A stretch of DNA of 20,694 nucleotides from a virus. The notes below the pieces were generated by a model. That model worked only from the letters and a program-made list of their open reading frames with translations, did no database searches and was not told the origin of the DNA. The stretch spans positions 1 through 20,694 of the IMG/VR virus record IMGVR_UViG_3300044673_000583. One strand, 5' to 3'. This document shows positions 7,330-13,639 of the stretch, one piece after another (position 1 is the first letter of the stretch; every line of letters begins with the position of its first letter). The position numbers and the translations under genes were made by a program.

Positions 7330-7676
7330 GGCGCCTCCTGGGTACCCAAGCCGGGGCGGATGGCAGGGGGCGGAGTGTAGAGATCGGGCCGGCCCCCTTC
7401 CTGGGTTCCGAAGCCGGGTCCCCTGACAACAGGGACATCGTCAGAGACTGTCGGCGACGTGGCGAGCAGCTCGGTTTTCTTGGCGCTCCCCTCGCTGGAG
7501 CCGAAATAGTAGCCATAAACATCCTTCACCAGAGTGACGAGGCAGCCGAGGAGGATGAGCAGGATGTCCTTGACTGTCGGGTTGATGCCGGGGGAATAGA
7601 TGAGGATGAAGACCACGGCAAAAAAGCCGGCGATGACCAACAAACCCAGTAGTGCTTTGAAGTCGAACTTTTTCAT
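7326..7676 (-). CDS. Holin-like membrane protein
   Basis: A 116-residue protein with two hydrophobic segments (about residues 8-28, LLGLLVIAGFFAVVFILIYS, and 34-52, VKDILLILLGCLVTLVKDVY) and a YGYYFGSSEGS turn typical of small phage holins that follow the endolysin. The long polar tail contains two near-copies of a PGxGTQE motif (PGFGTQEGG and PGLGTQEAP). A holin would form membrane lesions that release the endolysin. Start 7676 has a strong site (AAGGAGG, five bases before ATG) and follows the lysozyme gene by 20 bases. It ends in an ATGA overlap with the next gene. Assignment rests on topology and neighbourhood. Confidence 0.65.
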   Translation of the reverse strand: MKKFDFKALLGLLVIAGFFAVVFILIYSPGINPTVKDILLILLGCLVTLVKDVYGYYFGSSEGSAKKTELLATSPTVSDDVPVVRGPGFGTQEGGRPDLYTPPPAIRPGLGTQEAP

Positions 7677-7696
7677 CGAAACCTCCTTGATGTTGG

Positions 7697-8173
7697 CTAG
7701 GCGAGACCCGACCAGAGCTTTGCCTCCCGAGCCCGGCGTTCTTCCAGGTCGTCACAAACCTGGCCATCGACATAGACCCAGCGGGCCATCTGTTTCGGCA
7801 CGGCATCATACTGGCCCTTGTTGAGCAGCTTCAGCATCGTGCTGTTGGTAAAGCCGCCGGTACCGGCGTTGAAGGTAAAGGAGACCAGGGCGTCAAACTG
7901 GTTTTGAGAGAGCGACACCTTGACGCCGTTTCTGACCGCGTCCTCTGCCGGGTGCAGGTCCTGGGCAAGAAGGTCCATGGCCTGCTGGGTGGTAATGCCG
8001 TCGCCGTATTTGATTGCCGTGCCGTTGATGACGATCTTGCCAGAGCTGAGTTCCGCCTTGGTGAGGAGGTGACCGACCCCGATCGTCGGCAGCCCGGCCT
8101 GATCCTTGTAGACGTGCAAGACGCATCCTTCTTCATTCTTCAGGGCTACCAGCCCCTTGCTGCTCATGTTCAT
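7697..8173 (-). CDS. Endolysin, T4-type lysozyme (glycoside hydrolase 24)
   Basis: A 158-residue muramidase that cuts the peptidoglycan glycan strand at the end of the lytic cycle. The catalytic triad of the T4 lysozyme family is present with correct spacing: Glu15 (NEEG), Asp24 (VYKDQAG) and Thr30 (PTIGVGH), then HLLT. The later block QNQFDALVSFTFNAGTGGF (about residues 84-102) is also diagnostic. I chose ATG 8173 because GGAGAGGG lies about five bases upstream; the upstream ATG at 8200 has no ribosome site. No signal peptide or signal-anchor segment is seen, so release by the holin is expected. It is the first late gene, downstream of a candidate Plys. Confidence 0.9.
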   Translation of the reverse strand: MNMSSKGLVALKNEEGCVLHVYKDQAGLPTIGVGHLLTKAELSSGKIVINGTAIKYGDGITTQQAMDLLAQDLHPAEDAVRNGVKVSLSQNQFDALVSFTFNAGTGGFTNSTMLKLLNKGQYDAVPKQMARWVYVDGQVCDDLEERRAREAKLWSGLA

Positions 8174-8189
8174 AGAACCCTCTCCCCAG

Positions 8190-8214
8190 CCCTCTCCCAT
8201 AAAGGGCGAGGGGG
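8190..8214. repeat. GC-rich hairpin upstream of the endolysin start
   Basis: CCCTCTCCC (8190-8198) can pair with GGGCGAGGG (8204-8212) with one mismatch around a five-base loop. It lies just before the endolysin ribosome site. CT-rich repeats of this general look occur between genes in many bacterial genomes; whether this is such a dispersed element cannot be told from one copy. Confidence 0.4.
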
Positions 8215-8400
8215 CTTTAATTTTGGACCGGGGCGGGGTCGGGTTGTAAGCCCTCCCCGCCTGGTGTCGGCACTATTGCCGCCGGTCGTTGCTGCTACAG
8301 GTGGCCTGGTCTTGCCCGGTAGTTTTTTAAAGAGTTGCCCCGGCGCCGGGAGACTAGTCCGGACACCGGGGGTGCAAAGGAGGAACTTCGATCGGGTATG
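8201..8400. other. Non-coding leader between candidate Plys and endolysin
   Basis: About 200 bases with no supportable gene on either strand. It holds the 12-bp palindrome CCCGGCGCCGGG (8339-8350) and other GC-rich short dyads. If Plys is where proposed, this would be a long 5' leader of the lysis transcript, which is unusual and could hold RNA structure. No tRNA or known riboswitch pattern was recognised. Confidence 0.45.
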
Positions 8401-8447
8401 AACTTACTAAATGGGGGAGGGTTTGATCAGTGGAAATGTTTCAAAAA
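8401..8447 (-). promoter_or_regulatory. Candidate late promoter Plys with activator dyad
   Basis: On the minus strand 8447-8423 matches the element upstream of the protease gene at 21 of 25 positions, including TTTTTGAAA, TTTC, ACTGA and CAA in the same register. Sixteen bases downstream is TAAGTT (8406-8401), a weak -10, at the same spacing as in the other copy. In Mu the C-activated Plys lies before lys, as here. Function is inferred from conservation and position; the -10 is the weakest part of the claim. Confidence 0.5.
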
Positions 8448-8481
8448 GAAAAGCCCCTGAACCGTGAAGGTCAGAGGCTTT
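8443..8481 (-). terminator. Intrinsic terminator of the ParB-like/methyltransferase operon
   Basis: On the minus strand AAAGCCTCTGA (8481-8471) pairs at 10 of 11 positions with TCAGGGGCTTT (8460-8450) around a 10-base loop, followed by TCTTTTT. It lies 53 bases after the methyltransferase stop. No T-run follows on the plus strand, so it works in the gene direction only. Its T-run is shared with the candidate Plys activator element. Confidence 0.8.
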
Positions 8482-8533
8482 ATAGAGGAAATAAAGTGCC
8501 TTATATACTGAGAAAAGATAGTTGTAAAGAATA

Positions 8534-9415
8534 TTATGCGGCTACGATACCAAGCTTTTCATAAACTGGTGGAGGGATTTCAATGTTGGAAATCAGTAGT
8601 TCCTGTGCTCTTCTGCTGGTGCGAACTTTATAGTCTAGGTATATGGGCTGGATTTCATTTGCAGAGTAAAATTCTCTTATTTTCGGATGGTCATCATAGC
8701 TTATTAACCATGGGAAATTTTGGGCTCGAATAAAAAATGCTAAGTCCTCATGTTGCCTGTCGTTATAAAAATAGCGATAGAGCTCTTTCCCTTGTACATA
8801 GTATGGCGGGTCTACGTAAACAAAGTTAAATCCAGAAGAAATCCGCCTTACATTGTTGTCCATAAACGAAATCGCATCCCCATAATGCAATTCTATACGA
8901 TCTGAGTATCGGGCTATGTTTTGTATTTGAGTTATAAGCCTGTCTTTCTTGAATCTACAATCGATCCCATAGTTTGATGATTGATTCCTTCCGCCGATTG
9001 GTCCAGCTTTTAAAATGCCAGAGAAATTAGTTCTGTTGAAAAAAAGTCCAGCCAATCCAAAGAGGAGTAGTTCATGTAAATCGTTGGGCGGATCAATTGC
9101 CCGTCTATAATCTTGATAAGAATCCCATGTTTCTAGAGACACATCTAGGTTGTAGATTTCCTCACAAAGTTGTTCGTTCATTCGTAAAACGCTATACCAG
9201 AAAGCATAGATGAGAGGATCTCTTTCGAGCCAAATTGCATTGGCAATAAAACCTTTATTAAAGAGGTCAAGTGATACCGAAGCCCCTCCTACATACGGCT
9301 CATAAAAAGTGCAGCCAATCAGGAGGTGTGCTTCCATAACATCAGCAATGTAATTTGATAATAACGTTTTCCCTCCAGGATATCGCAACGGGCTAATCGG
9401 GTTACCGTTAAACAT
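8534..9415 (-). CDS. D12-class (Dam-like) DNA adenine N6-methyltransferase
   Basis: A 293-residue enzyme transferring methyl from S-adenosylmethionine to adenine N6 in DNA. All main motifs of the D12 class are in order: RYPGGK (residues 11-16), EPYVGGAS (39-46, cofactor loop), FFNRTNFSG (125-133) and the catalytic VDPPYY (201-206, DPPY motif). Length fits Dam/DpnM-type enzymes. The target sequence cannot be read from the protein; GATC is one possibility for the class. The ATG overlaps the end of the ParB-like gene by 8 bases, so the pair is co-translated. Base composition is clearly more AT-rich than the flanking phage genes, suggesting separate acquisition. The role may be phage DNA protection (as Mom in Mu), control of the cassette, or the modification half of a defence system. 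Confidence 0.9.
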   Translation of the reverse strand: MFNGNPISPLRYPGGKTLLSNYIADVMEAHLLIGCTFYEPYVGGASVSLDLFNKGFIANAIWLERDPLIYAFWYSVLRMNEQLCEEIYNLDVSLETWDSYQDYRRAIDPPNDLHELLLFGLAGLFFNRTNFSGILKAGPIGGRNQSSNYGIDCRFKKDRLITQIQNIARYSDRIELHYGDAISFMDNNVRRISSGFNFVYVDPPYYVQGKELYRYFYNDRQHEDLAFFIRAQNFPWLISYDDHPKIREFYSANEIQPIYLDYKVRTSRRAQELLISNIEIPPPVYEKLGIVAA

Positions 9416-10901
9416 CAGCTACTTCCTCCACAGGCTCATTTTGTCCGGCCAAGATATGATTGATAATAGGACGGAGACATTTAGCAGCTCTTTCTATTAC
9501 CTCAGGGGAAGCTTCCGCCCACCGTCCATGGACAACGAAGTCCAGTTGGTCTTTAAGGCCGGTACTCCTGAAATTGGTGAGCTGATCACAAATCCGGGGG
9601 ATCAAGAAAACATCATTGTTTTTGTTTGCGCAAAATCGCATCAAGGCTTCCAATCCAACATCCTTGAGTTTCCCCTTGTTATTGTCTTTTATAAATTGAT
9701 GGAGTGCTGATGTTTTCTTTGCAACCTTAATCTGGAAGTCTAGTGCCGATTCAAAAAGCCCACGTAGTAACATTGCAGCAGCTACTGGCATGTCTTTATG
9801 ATCTATTCGAGTAATTTCACCAGTAATGGCGATTAATCGGTCATCTTGAACCGAGCATACTAGATTTTCAAAAAATACAGAGGCTGTGGCACTCTTGGGG
9901 GCACTGGGCTTATTTGCCTTAGATGATGACTTCCGATCAGTCGAACTGTTTGAATTTTTAGGCGGAGGTGATGATTCATCTTTACGATGAGATGAAGGTG
10001 GCTGGTTTTCCTGTTTGCTAGTATTGACTACGATGGTTGTATCAGAAACTGGAAATGCATCAAAAATTTCTTCTTTAGTGGTCCTGGTATTGGCTATCGG
10101 CTTGTTATGATTGCTCCTGTCCGGCAGGAGAAAGCTCCTGGCTATATGCCGCATGTATTGATTGAATAGAGTTTTATCAAGTATCGTCTGCGGCCACTCT
10201 TGTTCATCAAAACTAAGTCCAAGTTTTTCTTTAACACCTTTGATGTTGAAAAATCGTGTATAGGGGTTGGTCTTTAAGACTTGATCAGTGAGGATTTCAT
10301 TTTCCTTATGATCCCAGCAATCGAGATCAATTATATATCTCACCAGATGGTGGTTTCTAATATCTTCGCGTACCTTGCCTTTGCTACTCGATAATTTTTC
10401 AGCAATCTGTTCGATGTCGTAACCTGTAGCGAATAGTCGAGAGGCTCGTCGCATTTTGGCAGTGGTATTCCATTTAATAATACCCTGCTCCGTATGTCTT
10501 TTTGTGATTACAGGTTCTGCATCATCCCGCGATGGTGCTATATCCACTTTTATTTCGGTCAGCGCTAAGATAAGGTCTTTACTAGATTTGCGGATACTTT
10601 TGCGATACTTTTCTGGGATCAACTCAGATTTCAGTAGAAGTTGACAGGCACAAGTACGGCGATTCCCCTCTAGGACCACATATTTATTGTTTTCCTTGGT
10701 GACAATAATCCTTTCGCCAGGCAGCAGGCTTCCATAATCCGCAATATCCCTCGCCAACTCGACAACTCGCTCATGCGCCAGCAGCTTAAGGCGGATTTCC
10801 TCCTGTGATGCGCCATTTGCAACTTCAATGCGGGGGTTTTGGATATCCAATAGTATCCTCAGAGGATTAAGCTTCGTTTCCTTCCAACCAGTTTGCGGCA
10901 T
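9408..10901 (-). CDS. ParB/Srx-domain protein with C-terminal helical (possibly HEPN-like) domain
   Basis: A 497-residue protein of three parts. Residues 8-125 form a ParB/sulfiredoxin-like domain: LNPLRILLDIQNPR, then a helix with LAHERVVELARDI, and the nucleotide-binding box VVLEGNRRTCACQLL (75-89), where ParB proteins have GERR. Residues 145-192 look like a helix-turn-helix (RRASRLFATGYDIEQIAEKLSSS...VREDIRNHHLVRY). Residues 292-340 are a Ser/Lys/Pro-rich linker, and 341-485 a helical domain with MLLRGLFESALDF and LDFVVHGRW, resembling the LxxxxH pattern of HEPN-type domains. ParB folds bind or hydrolyse CTP, or act as nucleases in some phage and defence proteins. Strong ribosome site (AAGGAGG) before ATG 10901. 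Paired with the methyltransferase. Specific function unknown. Confidence 0.75.
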   Translation of the reverse strand: MPQTGWKETKLNPLRILLDIQNPRIEVANGASQEEIRLKLLAHERVVELARDIADYGSLLPGERIIVTKENNKYVVLEGNRRTCACQLLLKSELIPEKYRKSIRKSSKDLILALTEIKVDIAPSRDDAEPVITKRHTEQGIIKWNTTAKMRRASRLFATGYDIEQIAEKLSSSKGKVREDIRNHHLVRYIIDLDCWDHKENEILTDQVLKTNPYTRFFNIKGVKEKLGLSFDEQEWPQTILDKTLFNQYMRHIARSFLLPDRSNHNKPIANTRTTKEEIFDAFPVSDTTIVVNTSKQENQPPSSHRKDESSPPPKNSNSSTDRKSSSKANKPSAPKSATASVFFENLVCSVQDDRLIAITGEITRIDHKDMPVAAAMLLRGLFESALDFQIKVAKKTSALHQFIKDNNKGKLKDVGLEALMRFCANKNNDVFLIPRICDQLTNFRSTGLKDQLDFVVHGRWAEASPEVIERAAKCLRPIINHILAGQNEPVEEVADV

Positions 10902-10936
10902 CTTATCCTCCTTACCACTGAAGCTAAAATGTCACA

Positions 10937-10966
10937 ATTTTACATTAATTTACTCTATGTTAACAA
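10937..10966 (-). promoter_or_regulatory. Candidate promoter of the ParB-like/methyltransferase operon
   Basis: On the minus strand TTGTTA (10966-10961), an 18-base spacer and TAAAAT (10942-10937) stand about 35 bases before the ParB-like ATG, in an 88-base AT-rich gap after mor. This would place the start site near 10930 with a short leader containing AAGGAGG. There is no terminator between mor and this gene, so read-through from the middle operon is also possible. Confidence 0.5.
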
Positions 10967-10989
10967 GGAAAATCATTAAAGAAATTGAC

Positions 10990-11340
10990 TTACGTAGGTT
11001 TTAAAAAGCTGTCGAAAAGCCCCTTCTGATCCCGAGCCTGGGCAATAGGGCGGATGATGCGGATCCTGTTTCTCACCTGGCGGCCGGTGAGGTCAAAAGC
11101 TTTGCCTACCTCATCATAGTTGCTGCCGTTGAACATCTCCCACATCTGCCAATCGCGGTTGTCCAATGTGTCGCTTTTGGGTATGTAGAGGCTTTCGCAG
11201 CCCCCCCATTTTTCGCGGATAACGCCGACGACGCAGTGGGCAATGGAATTGGCCTCAGCAATGGGCTTGCCCAGTTCTTCGACCAGGGCAGCAATGAAGT
11301 GCTCGCGGATCTCGGTGAGGGTTTCGGATTTCTTGGCCAT
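10990..11340 (-). CDS. mor: Mor/C-family transcription activator
   Basis: A 116-residue member of the Mor family, the dimeric activators of Mu middle (Mor) and late (C) promoters. The dimerisation part has the family hallmark CVVGVIREKWGGCESLYIPK (about residues 36-55), and the C-terminal helix-turn-helix is NYDEVGKAFDLTGRQVRNRIR (about 74-94). It is the last gene of the early/middle operon: its ATG overlaps the gemA stop (TAATG) with AGGAGG eight bases upstream. Only one member of the family is in the window, so this protein is the best candidate to activate the shared late elements near 581-605 and 8423-8447. Whether it corresponds better to Mor or to C cannot be decided from sequence alone. 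Confidence 0.88.
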   Translation of the reverse strand: MAKKSETLTEIREHFIAALVEELGKPIAEANSIAHCVVGVIREKWGGCESLYIPKSDTLDNRDWQMWEMFNGSNYDEVGKAFDLTGRQVRNRIRIIRPIAQARDQKGLFDSFLKPT

Positions 11341-11780
11341 TACTTGGTCCTCCTGCCGTGCCGCTTGGCGTCATAGGTAAGGGCGGCGACGATCCTCTTC
11401 AGCTGCTCGGGCTGGCACCATTCGACCTTATCCACCTTGAACATGTTCCTGGCGATGCCGGTGGCATAGTCCCAGGGGCGCCCGGCTTCGGCGAGCAGCG
11501 CCTCGATCTTTTTCAGCAGCGCCTTGCGGTCGCCGCTTTCCATGTTGCGGGGCCGGCCGGGGTAGCGGCCTTTTTGCTGCAGCTTTACCCCCATCAGCTC
11601 TTCGATATGCTGGATCAGCTGCAGGAGCTGCCGTTCGGTGAGCTTTGATTTTGACTCGACTTGGAACTGCACCCAGAGGATGTCCCGGTAGCGGTCATCA
11701 TCAATGCCAGCCTCTGCCAACAGGATGTGAATTCGACCGTAAAGCTTCAGACGGGGGGATTTAAGTGCTGCTTTAGTCAT
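11340..11780 (-). CDS. gemA: GemA-like regulatory protein (Mu gp16, DUF1018)
   Basis: A 146-residue DUF1018 protein, the family of Mu GemA (gp16), which modulates host gene expression during lytic growth. Typical features are the N-terminal LKLYGRIHILLAEAGIDDDRYRDIL (residues 11-35), the SKLTERQLLQLIQHIEELMG helix (54-73), the basic KGRYPGRPRN turn, and the C-terminal repeat of helices ending WCQPEQLKRIVAALTYDAKR (120-139). The ATG overlaps the preceding HTH gene by ATGA with GGGAG eight bases upstream; the stop overlaps the mor ATG. Immediate neighbourhood to mor matches Mu gene order. Confidence 0.85.
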   Translation of the reverse strand: MTKAALKSPRLKLYGRIHILLAEAGIDDDRYRDILWVQFQVESKSKLTERQLLQLIQHIEELMGVKLQQKGRYPGRPRNMESGDRKALLKKIEALLAEAGRPWDYATGIARNMFKVDKVEWCQPEQLKRIVAALTYDAKRHGRRTK

Positions 11781-12031
11781 GGCTTATACTCCCTGGCGAT
11801 CTTCGCCTCTATGGCCATCATTATCCAGCGGTCTTTCTTCTCCAGCAGCTCGACGGCAATTGTGCAAATGCCTGGGATGCGGCGGCCACCATTCTCCCAT
11901 TCCTGATAGGTCCGGTAGGGGGTGCGCAGCTGCGTGGCCATTTCGGCCATGTTCAGCCCGAGACGTATCCGCGCCGCCCTCAACTCGGCCGCTGTCAGAT
12001 TTTCAATTTTATTCGCTGTTTCTGTACGCAT
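11777..12031 (-). CDS. Small helix-turn-helix protein (XRE-like)
   Basis: An 84-residue protein with an XRE/Cro-type helix-turn-helix: LTAAELRAARIRLGLNMAEMATQLRTPYRTYQEWENGGRRIPG (about residues 12-54), where LNMAEMATQLRTPYRTYQEWE has the usual pattern and the ENGxRRIP ending. The C-terminal helix is lysine-rich. Such proteins in the early operons of transposable phages are presumed DNA-binding regulators. There is no strong ribosome site before ATG 12031, which lies eight bases after the preceding stop; translation is probably coupled. It overlaps gemA by ATGA. Target unknown. Confidence 0.75.
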   Translation of the reverse strand: MRTETANKIENLTAAELRAARIRLGLNMAEMATQLRTPYRTYQEWENGGRRIPGICTIAVELLEKKDRWIMMAIEAKIAREYKP

Positions 12032-12039
12032 GGTGTGTA

Positions 12040-12237
12040 TTACCGTCTGTAAAATTCCCGGAGCATGCTTTTATATTCCGGTTCGATCAGGTTCATCTGC
12101 TCAGGCTCAGCGCCCCGGCCATCGCTGATTTTCTTTGCCCGGCGTTCCGCCTCGCTTCTGTCGACGCCCCCATAGTATTCGATGATGGCGGCCCGCTCCT
12201 CATAGGTTATTTGTTCGTCGGCTGTTAACCTCGGCAT
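12040..12237 (-). CDS. Small early-operon protein, unknown
   Basis: A 65-residue, highly charged protein beginning MPRLTADEQITYEERAAIIEYYGGVDRSEAERRAKKI; helical in character, no recognised motif. The ATG stands directly after the stop of the preceding 50-residue gene (no gap), so translation is presumably coupled to it. Codon use resembles the neighbouring phage genes. Reality as a gene rests on tight packing in the operon and the absence of any alternative frame on this stretch. Confidence 0.6.
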   Translation of the reverse strand: MPRLTADEQITYEERAAIIEYYGGVDRSEAERRAKKISDGRGAEPEQMNLIEPEYKSMLREFYRR

Positions 12238-12390
12238 TTAACCATTGCCCGCTTCACGCTGATCACGAATCTGTTTGATCAGCTCCAGGTGCTTGATCTT
12301 CAGTTCTTTGTTTTCCTCTAGGAGCTGGTCAATCTGGCCAAGGAGGCTATCTTCAAATTGCCGGGTTTTGCGGTGCAGATCTTCGATCAT
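12238..12390 (-). CDS. Small coiled-coil protein, unknown
   Basis: A 50-residue protein made almost wholly of a coiled coil: regular Leu/Ile spacing in LLGQIDQLLEENKELKIKHL (residues 16-35) and again to LIKQI. The ATG overlaps the preceding stop by ATGA and GAGGT lies about seven bases upstream; the stop is followed directly by the ATG of the next gene. It probably works as a dimer or oligomer and may partner a neighbour. Function not recognised. Confidence 0.6.
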   Translation of the reverse strand: MIEDLHRKTRQFEDSLLGQIDQLLEENKELKIKHLELIKQIRDQREAGNG

Positions 12391-12842
12391 GGTAAGACCT
12401 CATTCAAAATGACAATGGCCTGGGCGTTACCTCGTTTTGCCATGAATCGCAGCATTTCCTTCATCTGTGGCTCAAGCTCCCGTTTTGAGGAGGGTGCGGC
12501 ACTAAAAACCTTTTTGCGGCATTGTGTGCGTATCATTATTGGGTTCTGCCGCCAGGGGCTTTCCGGATTATCTCCCTTGCGGCGCTTGACTGTTCGTGCC
12601 GGCAGCGCCGCCATAGATTCATGCTTTTCCTGGGTGCATTTACCGCAGAGGTAAAGGCCATTGGCCCGGTTCCGCTTGCACTGTTCCGGCCCGATCCGAG
12701 CGGACAATGCCTGGCAGAGGAAGGTGTTGTGTGCCAGAAAGACTTCTGCCATAGCATCAGACACAGTTGCCCGGTTGGGATCCGGGCGCGGATCCACAAA
12801 GCATCGTTCGTCTATTTGAAAACCACCGGCTAATGTTCTCAT
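12387..12842 (-). CDS. Cysteine-containing early protein, unknown
   Basis: A 151-residue protein with a central zinc-binding-like region: CKRNRANGLYLCGKCTQEKH (about residues 55-74), that is Cys-x11-Cys-x2-Cys with a following His, plus earlier Cys14 and Cys43. The C-terminal part is basic (RTQCRKKVFSAAPSSKREL) then helical (MKEMLRFMAKRGNAQAIVIL). A nucleic-acid-binding role is plausible but unproven. The start at 12842 has GGAGG 12 bases upstream, longer than ideal, overlapping the end of the preceding small gene. It ends in an ATGA overlap with the coiled-coil gene. Confidence 0.6.
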   Translation of the reverse strand: MRTLAGGFQIDERCFVDPRPDPNRATVSDAMAEVFLAHNTFLCQALSARIGPEQCKRNRANGLYLCGKCTQEKHESMAALPARTVKRRKGDNPESPWRQNPIMIRTQCRKKVFSAAPSSKRELEPQMKEMLRFMAKRGNAQAIVILNEVLP

Positions 12843-12849
12843 GTTAGTT

Positions 12850-13008
12850 CTATTCCTCCCGATACTGGTCGCAGGTCATGTCGTACCTGATCTGCTGGCC
12901 AGTCACCTCACACCAGTCGTAGGGTACGGCCTGCTTTTGAATGCAGAAGGGGTAGGCGCGGGAGTCGAGAGCCTTGCGGTAGCCGTTGGTTTCGGCTTTA
13001 CTTGCCAT
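12850..13008 (-). CDS. Small early protein with three cysteines, unknown
   Basis: A 52-residue protein (starts MASKAETNGYRKALDSRAYP) with Cys22, Cys33 and Cys46 and several tyrosines, filling the gap between the DUF3164 gene and the next cysteine protein. ATG 13008 is preceded by a purine-rich GGGGAAGAG ribosome site. Its stop lies seven bases before the following ATG. No family recognised. It is supported by position, ribosome site and an uninterrupted frame where otherwise a 180-base hole would exist. Confidence 0.55.
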   Translation of the reverse strand: MASKAETNGYRKALDSRAYPFCIQKQAVPYDWCEVTGQQIRYDMTCDQYREE

Positions 13009-13021
13009 TGTCTCTTCCCCC

Positions 13022-13639
13022 CTACAGCGCCGCTATATCAAGCGGCACAGCGATGTATTCGCCGACTTTATTGCGCTCGTAGAGACGGACGTATTGCTTG
13101 CTGCCTACGACCATGATGGCATCGCCGATGGCCTTCATGGCCTGGCGCCAGTCTTCGTTGTCGATGTTGTAGCGGCGAAGTGAGAGGATGCGGCCGACGT
13201 TGACGTTGCCGGAGGCATCGACGTCGAAGGCGGCGTTGACGATGGTGCGCAATTCGACGCCGGAGTTTTCGGTCCAGCTATGCAGGCAGTCACAAATGAG
13301 CTGCTGGGCGGCCTGCAGTTCGGGGCCGAAACTGATGCTGTCGGCAACGGCGACGATCAGTTTGTAACGGCCGTCGTAGCTGAAGATCTGGACGTTGCCC
13401 TTCTTGCCCCCTTTTTTGACGTTGTACTTCTCGGCGATCAGGTCGAGCAGTGCCTGGACGTCGCCGAAGACTTTGGCCTTGAAGGTGCGGACCAGGGTCT
13501 GCAGCTGGATCCAGTTGGCGGCGGTCTCGACTACGAATTCGTCGATGGCCAGGTCGGAGGGGCGGATGGTGGCTTCCGGTACCCAGTGCCCTTTGGCGTT
13601 CTGCCTATGGCCGGGAAAGGTTTCAGTTGCTTGATTCAT
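13022..13639 (-). CDS. DUF3164 family protein
   Basis: A 205-residue protein of the DUF3164 family, common in the early operons of Mu-like phages. Recognisable parts are the N-terminal GHWVPEATIRPSDLAIDEFV (about residues 17-36), the central YNVKKGGKKGNVQIFSYDGRYKLIVAV (70-96), and the C-terminal segment RILSLRRYNIDNEDWRQAMKAIGDAI near 152-177, ending KQYVRLYERN. The family's biochemical function is not established; some databases attach a misleading sulfate transporter label, for which there is no membrane segment here. ATG 13639 has GGAG seven bases upstream and overlaps the preceding gene by 17 bases. Confidence 0.8.
   Translation of the reverse strand: MNQATETFPGHRQNAKGHWVPEATIRPSDLAIDEFVVETAANWIQLQTLVRTFKAKVFGDVQALLDLIAEKYNVKKGGKKGNVQIFSYDGRYKLIVAVADSISFGPELQAAQQLICDCLHSWTENSGVELRTIVNAAFDVDASGNVNVGRILSLRRYNIDNEDWRQAMKAIGDAIMVVGSKQYVRLYERNKVGEYIAVPLDIAAL

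Noticed and set aside
8398-8460. Plus-strand mini-ORF of 20 codons after AAAGGAGG
   Set aside because: Spacing from the ribosome-like site is 14 bases, the frame is very short and it crosses the proposed late promoter element on the other strand.
8534-9415. GATC avoidance as evidence that the methyltransferase targets GATC
   Set aside because: GATC occurs frequently throughout the window, so there is no depletion signal either way; specificity was left open.
10902-10989. Terminator after mor
   Set aside because: Only short AT dyads (TACGTA, GTTAAC) without a stable stem plus T-run on the minus strand.
13022-13639. Sulfate transporter label sometimes attached to this family
   Set aside because: No membrane segments at all; the sequence fits the DUF3164 phage family.
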